Positions 48,616-60,935 of a DNA stretch of 64,000 nt are shown here, piece after piece. The stretch's first letter is position 1; each line of letters opens with the position of its first letter. Origin of the DNA: Acanthamoeba sp. SK_2022b (taxonomy: Eukaryota; Discosea; Longamoebia; Acanthamoebidae); contig JANDJZ010000033.1 in NCBI GenBank assembly GCA_027943245.1, forward strand, positions 51,016-115,015, in the 5' to 3' direction. A model generated the notes under the pieces. That model was not told the origin of the DNA. It saw only the letters and a list, made by a program, of their open reading frames with translations, and did not search any database. The position numbers and the translations under genes were made by a program.

Positions 48616-50528
48616 ATGCAGCGCGCCCGAACCACCGTGGCGCCTCTGGCCCAAAGACGCGTCATTGTTGCAGCACAAGTCTCCGCGTCGCATCCATCGT
48701 CGGCCTTGTCGCGCCCGTTACATGTAGCACGACGCGGTAATCCTTCGGCGCAGAGATCGCTGCTCTCCGCTTCCTTCTCCCTGCCCTCGTCGTCTCTCAT
48801 CTCGGCCGCGCCGCTACGATTCAATCTCCCTCTCCGCCATTTTCACGCGTCGCGACACTGCCCGCGATCGACGGCCGCTACTTCCAGCAGTTCCGAGGCC
48901 GACGCCGAAGAGACCAACACACCGCCTGTAGTGGACGGAACCAATCCCGACCAAGTCGCGCAGGCCATCCTCAGCGGTCTCCGGGAGGCCGCGGCCAAGG
49001 GCGAGGTGGCCAAGCAGAGGGGCGTGAGAGTCAAGCTCCTCCTTCGGGACCTGAAGGAGGGCGAGGGCGTGGGCCGCGCCCTGCTCGCCGTCTCCCGCGA
49101 CATCGGGCTTCGACGAACCGGCCGCCTGCTCCCGCTCATCTTCTCGAGCCAGGAGAAGGGCAGCATCAACCGCCTGGCCTACCTTCTGCTCACCCTGGCC
49201 CACGGTCACCTGCACCAAGGTCTGACCTCCTTGCGCGCGCTCTCTCGCTTTCTTGCGCTCACTTGGCACTACCACCAGGCGGCAAGGAGCCAAAGGACAA
49301 GGCCAAGGCTCTCGGCGAGCTCATCAATGGCGTCGTTGAGACGTGGGAGGCAGAGGTGCGCCGATCGAGAGGACAGAAGGCCGAAGAACCCCAATGGGAA
49401 TCGCTGGACTCACTTCACATGCGTATGTGCACGCGTGCAACGCCTTACAGGACGTGGTCAAGTTGCTTCGAGTCATTCCACGCTCGCACTACTTCTCCCT
49501 GGCCGACGACAAGGAGCACGCCAATGCTGAATGGAGCCCGCGCGAGCTTGGTATCTCTCTCTCTCTCTCTCTTTTCTTTCTCCCCAGCGGTCACCTGCGC
49601 TCACTCTCCGCGCTCCCTCCGCTGGGCAGGCGGACTGGTGGGCCAGCTGAGGCACGACCGCGCCGAACGGAGGGACCTCGAGTTCTTCATGGACGTGCTC
49701 GTCAAGTACGTGGGACTCCGCCGTGTTCGATCGCGCTGATCGCCCGATTCGCCAACTGACAACGAACGCGAAACAGGCTGTTGACGTCGCCCGAGAAGGA
49801 GGGAGGCTGGGGCAAGGAGACGTCGATGATGGTGCCGTCTCCAGCAGAGACGGCGGGCGATCCAGCCACGCACAAGGACACGCAGAAGCTGAACAGACCC
49901 GTACGCAGGCCACGCATGCCATGCACGCACGTGAGGCTGTGTGGGCTCACTCGCACGTCGCGGTTGTCAGGTGGTGGCCTATGACCTTCAGTACGTGCCC
50001 AAGGTGGTGGGACCCGCCCTGGCTCCGTTCTTTAGCTACTGGGGCAACCAGGACTACTCCACGGTCATCCAGTGCCTCATCACCGCCTTCTCCCAGCACG
50101 CGGTCACCGCGTACGCTAGCCTGGCTCCCTCCAATCCCTTGAGCTCATTTTGACACATACATCACGCACGCACGCACACGATGTGATCACGTGCATCGAT
50201 AGATATGGGCGACAAACACTGAACAGGGAACAGTTCCACGAGTTTTGTTTGGAGATGATGGCGCAGACGGCCATTTGCTCCAAGCCCACCGTCGGTGCGT
50301 TCCCTCTCCGCCCTCGTGCGTGGCGACACATGTGCCATGGTGACGCGAACGACTCAATTCCCACGCCATCTTGCAGGTATGCTGCACTACATGATGAACG
50401 ACGTCACGGCGGGGTGGGAGGAGAGCGACGTGGACGCGCTTGCCGGACGATTGGAGAAGAGGATGAAGCCTTATAGCTTGTTCAGACGCTGGTTCCGAAA
50501 ACTCTTCAACCAGCCCTCGCCCGAGTGA
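48616..50528 (+). CDS. Probable mitochondrial protein of unknown function
   Basis: Start ATG at 48616. The first about 80 residues are rich in Arg, Ser and Ala, lack acidic residues and contain the presequence-like RFNLPLRHFHASRHCPR, so mitochondrial import is likely. Later exons encode predicted helices: VAQAILSGLREAAAKGEVAK, RTGRLLPLIFSSQEKGSINR, DVVKLLRVIPRSHYFSLADD, DLQYVPKVVGPALAPFFSYW, HEFCLEMMAQTAICSKPT and MLHYMMNDVTAGWEESDVDA. The C-terminus is basic (LFRRWFRKLFNQPSPE). About eight exons. I do not recognise the family. It is divergent from Rab paralogue B across 187 bp. Confidence 0.7.
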
Positions 50529-50697
50529 GTGCCACACTCGAGTATAGCCACACGGTGGGGTACAACGATGGCACAAATAAGACAAATAAATAGCACGCCA
50601 CGTCAGCAGGCGGGAAAACAGCCAGGTGGGCCACGGCGCGCGAGATCACAACACAAGCAAAGACGTCAGCCGAGCGCGAAAGAGGCCGTTGCGAAAG

Positions 50698-51597
50698 ATG
50701 TTCCTGCTCTCGCACTTGCTCGTGTGGGCGTCCTACCTCGTCCTCTTCGCTTTCACATCCATTTGTCTAGGTGCTCTGCCTTTCCTGGTTCTCAATTTTC
50801 GTTCCAATTTTAAATGTAATCTCGCTGCTGATCTTTCCCAACGCACCTCCCTCTTGCACTGCAGCCAGCGGATTGTTCTACCTGGCCGAGTGGGTGGAAG
50901 AGTACACAGTACTAACCAAGAAAGTGATACGATGGACGATCATCACGGTGGCCGTGCTGCACGTGCTGCTCATCATCTTGGAGAACCTGCCCACCCTCTA
51001 CCTCCTCTTGGGCCTCGTGGCCCACGCCACCTACTTCTCCCTCCTCCCCTCCTTCCCCTTCATCGAGTTCACCGACCCCAAGTTCCTCGCCAGCGTCGGT
51101 ACGGGCCCGCCTCTTGCTGTCTATACGATGGATCGTGCTAACCGCTGCTGCCGTTGGTGCTGCTGCTGTTGTGTGATGTGAGGGCAGCCCTGGCGATCGG
51201 TGATCACTGCCTGTGGTTCTGGTACTTCACGCAGTACTACTACCCGTTCTCTGAGATCCTCGCCTTCTTCGTGCTCATCGTTTGGGTGCGTATTTCTCGT
51301 CTACTACTCGGATGCCTAACGCTTCTTCTGCTTCTTTTTCTTCATGTTCTTCTCTAACGCCACACACGTGCTCGTGTATGTGGTACTACACGACAGGCGG
51401 TGCCGTTCCTGTTCTTCCTGTCGCTGACGGCCAACGACAGCAACCTGCCGGGCGCAGGCTACGGGCCGTCGCCCTCGACCAAGAAGAAGAAGGGGAAGGG
51501 GCTCAACCTCCGCTCCCTGTTCTCATTCCTCGGCGAGAAGAAGAACCAGGTCATGGAGCAGGCCGACCCCTACGCCTCGAGCGTCAAGCTCGGCTGA
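50698..51597 (+). CDS. SVP26/TEX261 family ER-Golgi membrane protein
   Basis: Four exons. The start at 50698 gives the first TM segment (MFLLSHLLVWASYLVLFAFT). Then come the family-typical SGLFYLAEWVEEYTVLTKKV, a hydrophobic pair (VAVLHVLLIILENLP, YLLLGLVAHATYFSLL), PSFPFIEFTDPKFLASV, and the strongly conserved WYFTQYYYPFSEILAFFVL followed by WAVPFLFFLSLTANDSNLPG. The cytosolic tail is basic (KKKKGKGLNLRSLFSFLGEK). In yeast SVP26 is an adaptor that loads type II glycosyltransferases into COPII vesicles. The window also encodes two type II glycosyltransferases, which may be coincidence. Confidence 0.93.
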
Positions 51598-51865
51598 GCG
51601 CTCCACGGGCGTGTGGCTTCAACTTCCATGTAGAGAGTAGCGCTACTTGTAAGAGAAGAAAAGCAGAGGGACCATATGGCTCCCTCGTCGTCCACGAACA
51701 ACAACCCCGCTACATCTTTCAAAAGAAGGCAACTACTTCTGGAGAAGGTAATGTAGTGAGTAGTTGTTGTGTGTACACGTCGATGCTACCCGCCCGTGCA
51801 GCTGCTGTCGACGAGATGAGCGTGTAGAGGACTTCTGAGGGGGGAGCCTCGAAGGAAACCTCCTC

Positions 51866-52971
51866 CTAAAAGCCCCAATCGTTGGGCTTGGCGGCCGCAC
51901 GAGTAGCGGTGGGAGCAGCCGTCTTCTTCTTCGCGCCTGCGGTGGGAAGGTGAAGAGGGGGTGAGAGGATGCAGGTGAAAATGCACCAGGAGAAGCGGGG
52001 GAAGAAGACCTGGTGGGGGCGGGAGGAACGGAGTGCCGAAGCCGCCACCTGAAGCAGCAGCAGAAGACCTCTCCTGAGTAGACGCAGACGTGGCTTTCTT
52101 GGGCTGGTTGTTGACAGATGCGCACGTCATGTCTCATGTCAGCAGCTACGCCCCAAAAACGGGTGCGCGGTTGAGGACACGGTACTGTCTTGATGTTGAC
52201 GGTGATGGTCTGTCCCTCCTTGAGGCTGAAATCGAGCGCGGGCTCCTGGGCAAGCCTGTCCTGCGCGTACTTCATCTCCTTCTTTCGCTTCACCTCCCTT
52301 TCCGACCAAACCGTAGTAGCGTTAGGCCACACGAACAACGATTGCCCAGGCACAGGGTTGCGCGAGAGCGTGATGAATGAGGCGAGCATGTACTTGGCGT
52401 GGTCTTGAAGAGCGACGTTGAAGTCAAAGGCCTCCGAGCGCTCTGTGAACCCCATGCCGATGAAGGCGTGGTGTCCCCGTCCTGTGCGACGACAACATCA
52501 CCACATGCACGGCAACAGCCTGTTAGAGGCCTGCGCCACACCAGGGGGCTCCCTGCCAGCCACGTGTGCTTGAACAACGCAGGAGGAAAAGTGCTTGGGA
52601 GGAGGTACCATCTTCGATCCTGAGAACGAAGTAGCGGGAGGAATCGAGCACGGCCTCTACTGCCTGGGGTCCGGTAGTGTTCACGGGGCACACGGCAAAC
52701 AGTGCACCTGCGGAAGGCACCGACCCAAGACATAAGAATTGGAGAGGGGCCAGTAAAATTGCAAGCATCGGGGTGCACCAGTGTTGGGATCCTCGAGGCG
52801 AATGACGCACATCTCGCCTTGCGATTTAACGACGAGGCGACCGCTCCAAATGAAGGTCTCGATGTTCCAATCCTTGGCCCGGTAACCCTCGGCGTTGCTG
52901 CGCGGAGGAATCTTATATACAAAACATTCGTTGATGATGAGCAGCGTCTCCTCGTAATCCTCGTCCGCCAT
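51866..52971 (-). CDS. NECAP-family clathrin adaptor accessory protein
   Basis: Start at 52971 (MADEDYEETLLIINECFVYK). The PH-like NECAP domain continues as IPPRSNAEGYRAKDWNIETF, IWSGRLVVKSQGEMCVIRLE and DPNTGAP. After introns come DSSRYFVLRIEDGT, HHAFIGMGFTERSEAFDFNV and ALQDHAKYM, then LDFSLKEGQTITVNIKT. These are the diagnostic family blocks (GxGFxxRxxAFDFNVALQDH). The Ala/Ser-rich tail ends PNDWGF, a short aromatic motif reminiscent of the adaptin-ear binding peptides of NECAPs. Stop at 51866. In animals NECAPs act with AP-2 in clathrin-mediated endocytosis. About five exons. Confidence 0.94.
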
Positions 52972-53154
52972 CTCTGCCTGTGCGCCCCGAGCTGTTTTAA
53001 TTCTCTGATTATTATAATGGATTCATTTTTTATTTACCTAAAGTCGACAGCGTTGTTTAAATAAGTTATCAGCACCTATTCCACCTCGCGGCAGCGCGTA
53101 CCACATTTTCTGGATTTACAACCTCAGATCATCCGTGTATAACAAGTAATCACA

Positions 53155-53622
53155 ATGGCTGCCACTCCCGAATCGCCCATTCCACTTGCGAGCCCTGTGC
53201 GTTTGCTCGATTTGATGAGCCTCGCGCAATACGATAAGCGAGGAAACACACCAGCGCCATCTCCCTCTGAGTTGAATCTGATTGCTGGAATGAAGTACGC
53301 GGAGAAGAATCAGTGGGGATCGGCCGAGAAGAAACTGCTCGTCTCAAGAGATGAGGCTCTCAAGACTGCCGAACACGAGCCAGAGTCGCTGGCGATTGCT
53401 TACAGCGCGCTGGGCTATGTCTACGCACACACCAGAGAATTCGACAGGGCCATCGAGAACTACCTCCAATCGCTCGATGCCTGGAGGCGAGTGTACAAGA
53501 ACACAGATGATGCCAGGCTCGCTGAATTCTTGAGCGACATCGCCCTTGTCTACCAGCTCAAGGGCGACGATGCCAAGAAGGACGAGTTCGAAAGCAAAGC
53601 AGCCGCCCTAGCCAAGAAATAG
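53155..53622 (+). CDS. Small TPR-like protein, single exon
   Basis: A 155-residue intronless frame from the ATG at 53155. After a Pro/Ser-rich start, at least two TPR-like helical pairs are visible: MKYAEKNQWGSAEKKLLVSR and SALGYVYAHTREFDRAIENY, followed by a weaker third (FLSDIALVYQLKGDDAKKDE). It ends in Ala/Lys (SKAAALAKK). Such proteins are usually protein-protein adaptors; no partner can be named. It is divergent from NECAP with 183 bp between starts. Confidence 0.75.
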   Translation: MAATPESPIPLASPVRLLDLMSLAQYDKRGNTPAPSPSELNLIAGMKYAEKNQWGSAEKKLLVSRDEALKTAEHEPESLAIAYSALGYVYAHTREFDRAIENYLQSLDAWRRVYKNTDDARLAEFLSDIALVYQLKGDDAKKDEFESKAAALAKK

Positions 53623-53910
53623 TGCCATCCCTCTTTTATATCCTCCATCTTCAACTCTGTAAGTACGACAGTTGCCGTTTATTTCTCTCCTCTCTATCTG
53701 TGGACGATTGTACCTGCCATCAGATTTCTGATGCATGTAGTGGCTCATATATTGGTTTTTTCCCACCCAACCTCTTCAACTACGCGTGGGAACAAGTGAC
53801 ATCTCTTTATTCCGATGCTGGCTGAGCGTGTTGGGCTTGCTCCACTACCTGTCGCTCCACTTCGTCTTCATCACACATACACACTACACCCGCACCCCAC
53901 ACCCGCCCAC

Positions 53911-56659
53911 TTACTGGGCGACACCGAACTGGGCGCTGAGCCAGGCCTTGAAGTCATAGCCTCCCTCGGTGGGCGGCAGCACTGACAGCAGGTACTGGAC
54001 CTGATGGCGACGAGCGAAGAAGCGACGATGGTGAGCAACAACAACGAAAGGGTGGTCAGTGGCGGCCAATGTTACCTGGTCCTCGGGGAGCTGCGCGACC
54101 CTCATGTCGTGCTCGGTGATGTAGGCCTTGTTGCCGGTAACCGACGAGAAGGCATCCTGCAGCTGCACGAGCGACGCGGCATCGGAAGTGATCGACACCA
54201 TGTAGTCCACGAACTGGTCGAAGTTGACCTCGGCACCTGGTGGCGTGTGTCCAACGTTGTGTGAGCTTCGTTGGACCCAGGCAAGGGAGATACATAGAGA
54301 CGAAGGCGCCTACCCTTGTTGGAGACCCTCTGGAAGATGTCCTCGAAGGCCTTGTCGCCGCCCTGACCGAAGTCGACGTTGACGATACCGAGCGAAGACA
54401 TGCACGACTTGAACTCGAGCCTGCCAAGAAGGGATCGCGTTAGGTGAGATGATGATGAAGATATGGTCAAGAGAGAGAGGAGCGCTCGGCGTACTTGGAG
54501 AGCTTGCGGTCACCGTCGACGTCAAAGTGGTTGAACGACTCCTTGAACTCCTGGAGCTGCTCGGCAGAGACGCCCGAGGACTGGTCGGCGGCGATCTGGC
54601 TCTCGATAAAGGACACCTTCTTGGCGAACACGGCCGAGAGCTGCTCGTACTCGAACGCGAGATCCTCGTAGGTGTGGTCGCTGTACTCGTTGTCCTCGAT
54701 GTTGGCCTCCTGCGCCCTCTTCTCGGCCTCCTCGATCGGGCCGAGCTGCGGAGCCAAGCTCTTGAGCTCCTGTCATCACACACGAGCACGCGCTCACCAG
54801 CACGTGAGCCAGGATACCGCGGGAGAGGGAGGTTGCTTGGGGGAGAGAGTGGGAGCGGGGCGTGCCTCGGTTTTGGCGGTGAACAGAGCAAGCTGCTCGT
54901 TGAGGTCGGTGGCGGTGGAATGGAGCGCCGAGCGGACGGCCTGCAGGCTGTCGTAGAAGGGGTTGGCGACGTTGGCAAAGTCATGGCGCAGGCAATCTGA
55001 TCGAGCCGAGCAAAGAAATTGTCAGTCGCTCACAGCGCCAAGAACGAGCGGCGGCCGATTATGTTATGGGGGAAGGGGTACCGAGGATGGTCCTGAGCTT
55101 GTGGTTGAGGGCCGAACGACGCGTTCGCTCGGCGCCGCTGAGAGCCTCGAAGTTAATCTCGACGTCCCTCACGGAGAGCCCGGCGGGGGGCGTGTAGAGG
55201 GGGCGCTTGAGCGACTGCAGCTTGGCCTGGATGTTGCCCAGCAGAGTGGCCAGGTTGGCCTGCTCCACGACCCACTCACGCCTCTGCGAGGTCTTGTACA
55301 GCCTGAGAGCCGAGATCTCGGCCTTGACGCTGGCGTAGTCCTCGCCTGCACCATTGAAGCCAAATAACCGTCAGCTCAACTGATGCGACAAGTTGAAGGT
55401 GAAAGGGCAATTACCGAGAGGAGCCTCGCCGAAGTGTCGGGAGTTGTTGGTGACGTGTTCATTGAGGACCCTGGTCCTCTGCTCGTACTCGTGCTGCATC
55501 TCATCGATCTGCCTCGAGAAGTTGACGAACTGGACGACACAACAGTTTTTCGTTTCAGTTGCAAGTGACACTGCTACCTCGTTGCAATGCAACCTTTCGG
55601 TGTTTGCTCTGAGTGGGCTGGTAAGCAGCGAACCTTTCCGAGACGGCGACCGGCATGCTCGACCTTGTCCATGGAGGCAAAGACGTTGTAGAGCTGAGCG
55701 ACGTAGGTCATGACGGACCTCTCGTCGGGACGGGGCATGTTGGCAATATCCTCGGCGTCGAGGATGCGGGGAACGCCCAGGTGCCTGAGGGCCACGTCGA
55801 AGGCAAGGTTGAGGTTGCCCAGCTTGTCCTCGCTAGTCAGCGTCTCGTACTCGATCAGGTCCTGTTGGCGCATCGATGAGACGGGGATTGCTTTCTTTCG
55901 GTGAAGTGAAAGAGGGGGGGGGGGTACAGGTCGGTGACGGTGGATGAGAGCGCAGAAGGCCAGGCCGTCGTGGAACGACGCCGAGAAATCCTTCACGTCG
56001 ACGTTGTTGTAGGGCTCGGTCTTGCGCTGACACCAGAGGAGGAGACCCTGTGTTGTTGACGATCGTATCGCGTGGAGTTGGATCAGTGTGGGCGTTCGCT
56101 CGCTGAGAGGGGAGTACGAGGAATACCTGCTTGGCGGACATGCCCTCCTCGCTGAGGCCGGCAATGGCGAAACGGAGGATGATGGTCCACAACATGCCCA
56201 GCGTCAACCTGTGGTGTAACACGAAGTGGAGGCATGAGCGAGAGTGGAGGGAGGCGTTAGATTCAAGCGGCTTACTTGACGTCGCCGTCGACGATCTCAT
56301 TGGGACCGATCGAAGCCAGCTTGACGTTGTGTTCGGCGATGAACTTGAGGGCCCAGCCTGATCAAAGAAGCGGTGAGCGAGGGAGGTGAGGTTAACGGCC
56401 AAGCCAAGAAGATCATACCGACGTTCTCCACCTTATGGATCTTCATCTTGGGGTGAAGGTTCTTCTTGGGGAGAGTCTCGTCGGAGATGATCTCGAGAAG
56501 GTGGATAAGGTTGACACCATCCTGGAAGGCCGTGCGGACGTTGTCCACTGCGATGGCCCTCTTGTTCAGGTGAGAGTTGACCCACTTGGTAAAGGTCTTC
56601 ACCTGCACCGCCTCCCACTGCGCCACCAGCTCCTGCTGCGAAACCTTTCCTTCGGCCAT
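53911..56659 (-). CDS. Alpha-actinin-like protein with a short rod
   Basis: Start at 56659 (MAEGKVSQQELVAQWEAVQV). Two calponin-homology domains form the actin-binding region: KTFTKWVNSHLNKRAIAVDN, LLEIISDETLPKKNLHPKMK, LTLGMLWTIILRFAI; then GLLLWCQRKTEPYNNVDVKD and FHDGLAFCALIHRHRPDL. The rod (exons about 54690-55560) is only about 200 residues, perhaps one to two spectrin-like repeats, compared with four in animal alpha-actinin. The C-terminus has EF-hands: the first loop DVDGDRKLSKLE has all canonical calcium ligands, and the second (DFGQGGDKAFED region) looks degenerate. It ends WLSAQFGVAQ, stop TAA at 53911-53913. About 12 exons. Expected role: calcium-tuned F-actin cross-linking, with closer filament spacing because of the short rod (inference). 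Confidence 0.92.
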
Positions 56660-57422
56660 AGTGTTGATGTTGAGTAGAAGAAGTAGAAGAAGTTGTTCGA
56701 GAAGTTCTGGATGTTGTTGTTACAATAGACTACACGCTCGAGTGGTACTACTCACAACCACAAGAAAAACTGTAAAACGGAAGAACCAGGCCACTCGACC
56801 AAACCAGCCTGCTGGGGTTCCGGAGTGGAGCCATGCCGACCCCCCTCCCTTGCCTTTCTGGTTTGTGAGTGGGCGGGCGCCCTTGCCGACGTGGCAAAGG
56901 CCGGTTGGTTGTGAGGGGCGCCCATTTATGGTGGCCAGAGAGAAGAGACAAGCAGGTGGCTTGGGCCGAATCATGGCATGCGCGTGGACTTGGCCAGGAA
57001 ACGAGAGTACAACCGTTGCCTCCCGCGGAGGCGCCTTCGTACCTCTCCGCCAGCCGACAACACAGTGAGCTGAGTTGTTGTTGTTGTCGACAAAGCTTCA
57101 TTCCCGTTGCAGCATCAGTAGTACGGCAACGGACCGTTGGCCAGGGAGATTAGAAAAATCAAAATACAGCGCAAAAGAGTGCAGCGAGGTTGCAGCATCT
57201 GGGAAGGGAGAGAAGCCACGGCCGCAGCATTTGACGACTGCAGGCGGGGGAAAACCTTTGGAAGCAGCAAAGCGCTTCTTCTGGACAAAGAAGGCAATCG
57301 ATTCGGTCATAGAAGCTCGACATCGATTCGAGAAAATTGATCGAGACAGGAGCATAGATACAGATAAAACCTGCAAATAAGAACTGGAGGAACGAAGAGT
57401 CGAGAGATTGCAGCTACACGGC
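56660..57422. promoter_or_regulatory. Long divergent intergenic region alpha-actinin / kinase-PX
   Basis: 763 bp between divergent starts. Contains no convincing coding exon, tRNA or tandem repeat. Promoter function for both genes is inferred from position. Confidence 0.4.
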
Positions 57423-58375
57423 ATGTTTGCCTCAAGATCCAGCCGCGATCTGGCGTCACAGGCGTCAGCATCGCCACCACGGAGCCACAAGAAGGGAGAA
57501 CCCCTGAAGAGGGAACCTCATTCATACGGAGGCGCACCTGCAAGGAAGGGCCCTCGTCCCTCCTTCATCAACGACACCGAGCGTGTGCATCGAAAAAAGC
57601 CCTCCATCTCCTTTGCCGATCTGGAGTATGACGACAAATTCAAGACTATTGCCCACAGGAAGCAGGGCAAGACGATTACAGTCCTCGGCCAATACGTATG
57701 CGCCCCTTTCCTCACTCCACTCTCTTCTTCTCCCTCTCCCAGCGCCCTTTCTCCTGGCAACGCACAGTTCCACCCCTCGCGCATTTCATTCATCGCCGCG
57801 CTTAAATTGGTTTCCCTTCGCGCATTCATCTTCGACCTCGTCACTCTTTCGCTGGCCTTGGCACATTCCTTCGCCGATTCCATCCTCATTTCATCGCCGC
57901 CCCGCTTTTTTTTCCCCGTTCGCTTTCTCCTCGCCCGCCGGTTCTTCTTCTCACTTCTCCTCTCTCCTCTCTTCCGCTCTTCCCTTTGCCATGCCCGCAA
58001 CAGCAACTGGTCGAGAAGGTGGGCAAGGGCGCGTTCGGTATTGTATATAAGGCACTCCATTTTGAAACCGGCAATCATGTCGCCATCAAGCGGCTGAGCA
58101 AGGAGGGCATCGACGAGAAGATGCTCCTCAACCTCAAGGTATGGGCTTATGTGCGTGTGCCCTTTGCCCGCGGTGACTCACCATCTTCGTTGCCGCGCTT
58201 GACGTGTTGCTCGCGACCTGCAGGGCGAGATTGACCTCCTCAAGACGTTGGACCACAAACACATTGTAAAATACATGGGCCTGGTGGATTCGGACAACCA
58301 CATCAACATGATACTCGAGTGCGTCATCAGCTGCTGCTGCCGACCCGCCCCATCGCAAGCTCATTCCAACGTTGG

Positions 58376-58443
<68 letters not shown>

Positions 58444-60935
58444 TCGTGGAGAATGGATCGCTTCTGCAGATGATCAACAAGCTCGGCGTGTTTCCCGAGA
58501 GCTTAGCGGCCATCTATGCCGCACAGATGCTCAAGGGCCTCATCTATCTCCACGAGAAGAACGTAACACACAGGTGCCTCCTCTCTCCCCCTTCCAGTCT
58601 CGACCACCTTTTTGTCGACTGGGGACTGACCCGCTTGGTTTGGCCGTCGCAACGATCGCAGGGACATCAAGGCCTCCAACATACTGATCACGCTCGACGG
58701 CCTGGTCAAGCTGGCCGATTTTGGAATTGCCACGACGGGCAACTCTGTCGACGGGGACCAGTCGGACCTCGTCGAAGGCTCTCCCTTCTGGAGTACTCCC
58801 ACCACCATCTCAACCCCCCCCCCCCGCAACCAACAACGGTCGCCTAAACCTCGGCGGGGGCGTAATGTTGTACAGTGGCGCCGGAGATCATTCAGCTGGA
58901 CACGCCGACGACGGCGTGCGACATCTGGTCGCTGGGCTGCACCGTGCTGGAGCTGATCACGGGCGAACCTCCCTACTTTGACATGCCGGCCATGTCCGCC
59001 CTCTTCAAGATCGTCCAGGACGACCACCCGCCCATCCCCGATACCCTCTCCGAGGTAGGGAGACATGTCCCCTCTCTGCCCCTCCCCGAGCCCTCACGCT
59101 CACCCCCACTCATGTCGACAATAATCACTACGACAATAACAACAGGGCCTGCAAGACTTTTTGCTGTGCTGCTTCAAGAAGGAGCCGTCGGAGAGGGCCA
59201 CGGCAACACAACTCCTCAACCACCCATGGATCAAGAACAGCTCCCCCATTCTGGTAGATCTTTGCTCTCTCTCTTCCTTCGAAGCGAAAGAGGGCGGTGG
59301 CTGATCCCGTCGTCGGTTCTGGGCAGAATGGGCTGAGCGAGCTGAGCTTGCGTGAAGCGCAAAGCACTGTGCGCTTGCACAACAACGGGGCCGGCTCGGA
59401 CAAGGAGTCGGGCAGCAGTGGTAGTGGTAGCAGCCGCAGCAGCACAAGCGGGCGTTCCGGAGCTGGCCGGTGTTCGCTGCGTTCCATCGATTGGGGCACC
59501 TCCTCAAACGACAGCGAGGTACGCCTACCACCCAAGTGTGATAGAGAGAGAGAGAGAGAGAGCAAACAGCAACAGATTGACGAAAGGTCGGGCCGCCTCT
59601 CCCCTTGGGACAGGTCACCAACTCTTTCGAACAATCGGCCATCGAAGACTCGGACGAGTGGGAGAAGCCGAGCAGGCCGGTGCGTGTGCAGGACATTTCC
59701 TCGCGATTCGAGGTACCGTACTCCTCGCCCTCGCTTATACAGCCCATATCCACCACCATCCATTTCTGTATATAATGCACTGGCAGCTGGCTGTCTGCCT
59801 GCCAATAACGATAGCCTATTTTTTAAATATTTATTAAACGATTTCTTTGTTTTTCTGTTGTCTCGTCGCCATTTGCCCGGACTTGTTCCTTTGCCCTTGT
59901 GCTTGTTGTGTTACTGTCTCAGGATTTGGCATATCAGGAGTCGGTTGGATATGTCGTGCTCATCACTGGCTTCGAGACCCGCAAAAACAAGCTCATGTCA
60001 TACACCGTACGTCGTACCTCTCGCTCTCCCTCTCTCTCTCTCTCTCTTCGTGTCTCGCCCGTGCGGGTGAGGTTGGCTCAAGCTTTCTCCTTCTCTCCCA
60101 ACACCTCACCGTTTGCTCTCTTCTTGGTGGCACAGGTGTTCCGTCTGAAGGTGTGTCTCGGGAAGGAGACGTGGCGGGTCTACAAAACCTACACTGACTT
60201 CAAGGACATGCACGGACAGGTACCCCTCGTGCTCTCTCCCTCTCCCCCCCCCCTCGGCGCTCCATCTCCTGCTTGCGTCGTCGCGGCTGACATGGCGGTG
60301 TTCCCGGCCCCGAACCCACCGCAGTTGCGAGCGCGACTTAAGAAGACGAAGAGGAAGGGCGAGATGCCCAAGTTCCCGAGCGGCAAGATGTTTGGTGCGG
60401 ACAAGGAGGACTTTGTGAAGAAGCGAAAGCAAAAGCTGCAGACCTACATCTCCGAAATACTCAAGATCCCCGAGGTCATGAAGACCGGCCTCCTCACAGG
60501 TAAACTCTTCACACGCCTCGCCGCTCCCGACACACGCACACACAGCAACCAATTGTTGAGTGACCTGAACCCGAATTGACCGAATGACGCGACGACGTGA
60601 CCACAGACTTCCTGAAGACCAACGGCCACGACGTCATGTCCCTCGGATTCCAAAAGGAGGTCGAAGGTTTGACAACGGCTACCCCGCCTCCCGCTCCATT
60701 AGAGCGTACGCTTGGTCCCACCAGCTCGCGCAACTAGGACTCACGCGCGCGCTCTCACGTGTCTGCAGAAGAGCCGCTGCCCGAGCGGGAACGGAAGCCG
60801 AGCGTGCACGTGATGCGAACCTCGTTGCGAGCAAAGGAGAAGAAGGCCCGGCAAAACGTCGAGCGGGAGATCGGGGAGTGGACCGTCGAGGATCGAACAA
60901 TCGACGCCGAGGAGGGCGAGCTGAGCCCCCACTAG
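57423..60935 (+). CDS. Cdc7/SepH (MAP3K-epsilon-like) protein kinase fused to a C-terminal PX domain
   Basis: Start at 57423 ([15 protein letters not shown]). After a basic N-terminus the kinase begins in the exon [20 protein letters not shown], with VAIKRL, then [35 protein letters not shown], and [17 protein letters not shown] (HRD split by an intron). [42 protein letters not shown] and [15 protein letters not shown] follow. GSPFWMAPE and the short αC pattern are typical of the Cdc7/SepH/MAP3K-epsilon branch (septation and cytokinesis signalling). A Ser/Gly-rich linker leads to a PX domain: [81 protein letters not shown]. The tail ends EEGELSPH, stop 60933-60935. About 13 exons. PX binding to phosphoinositides would place the kinase on endosomes or plasma membrane (inference). 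Confidence 0.88.
58377..58440. repeat. (CA)n microsatellite ending at a 3' splice site in the kinase-PX gene
   Basis: About 32 CA units run directly into CACAG before the exon [12 protein letters not shown]. Confidence 0.9.
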
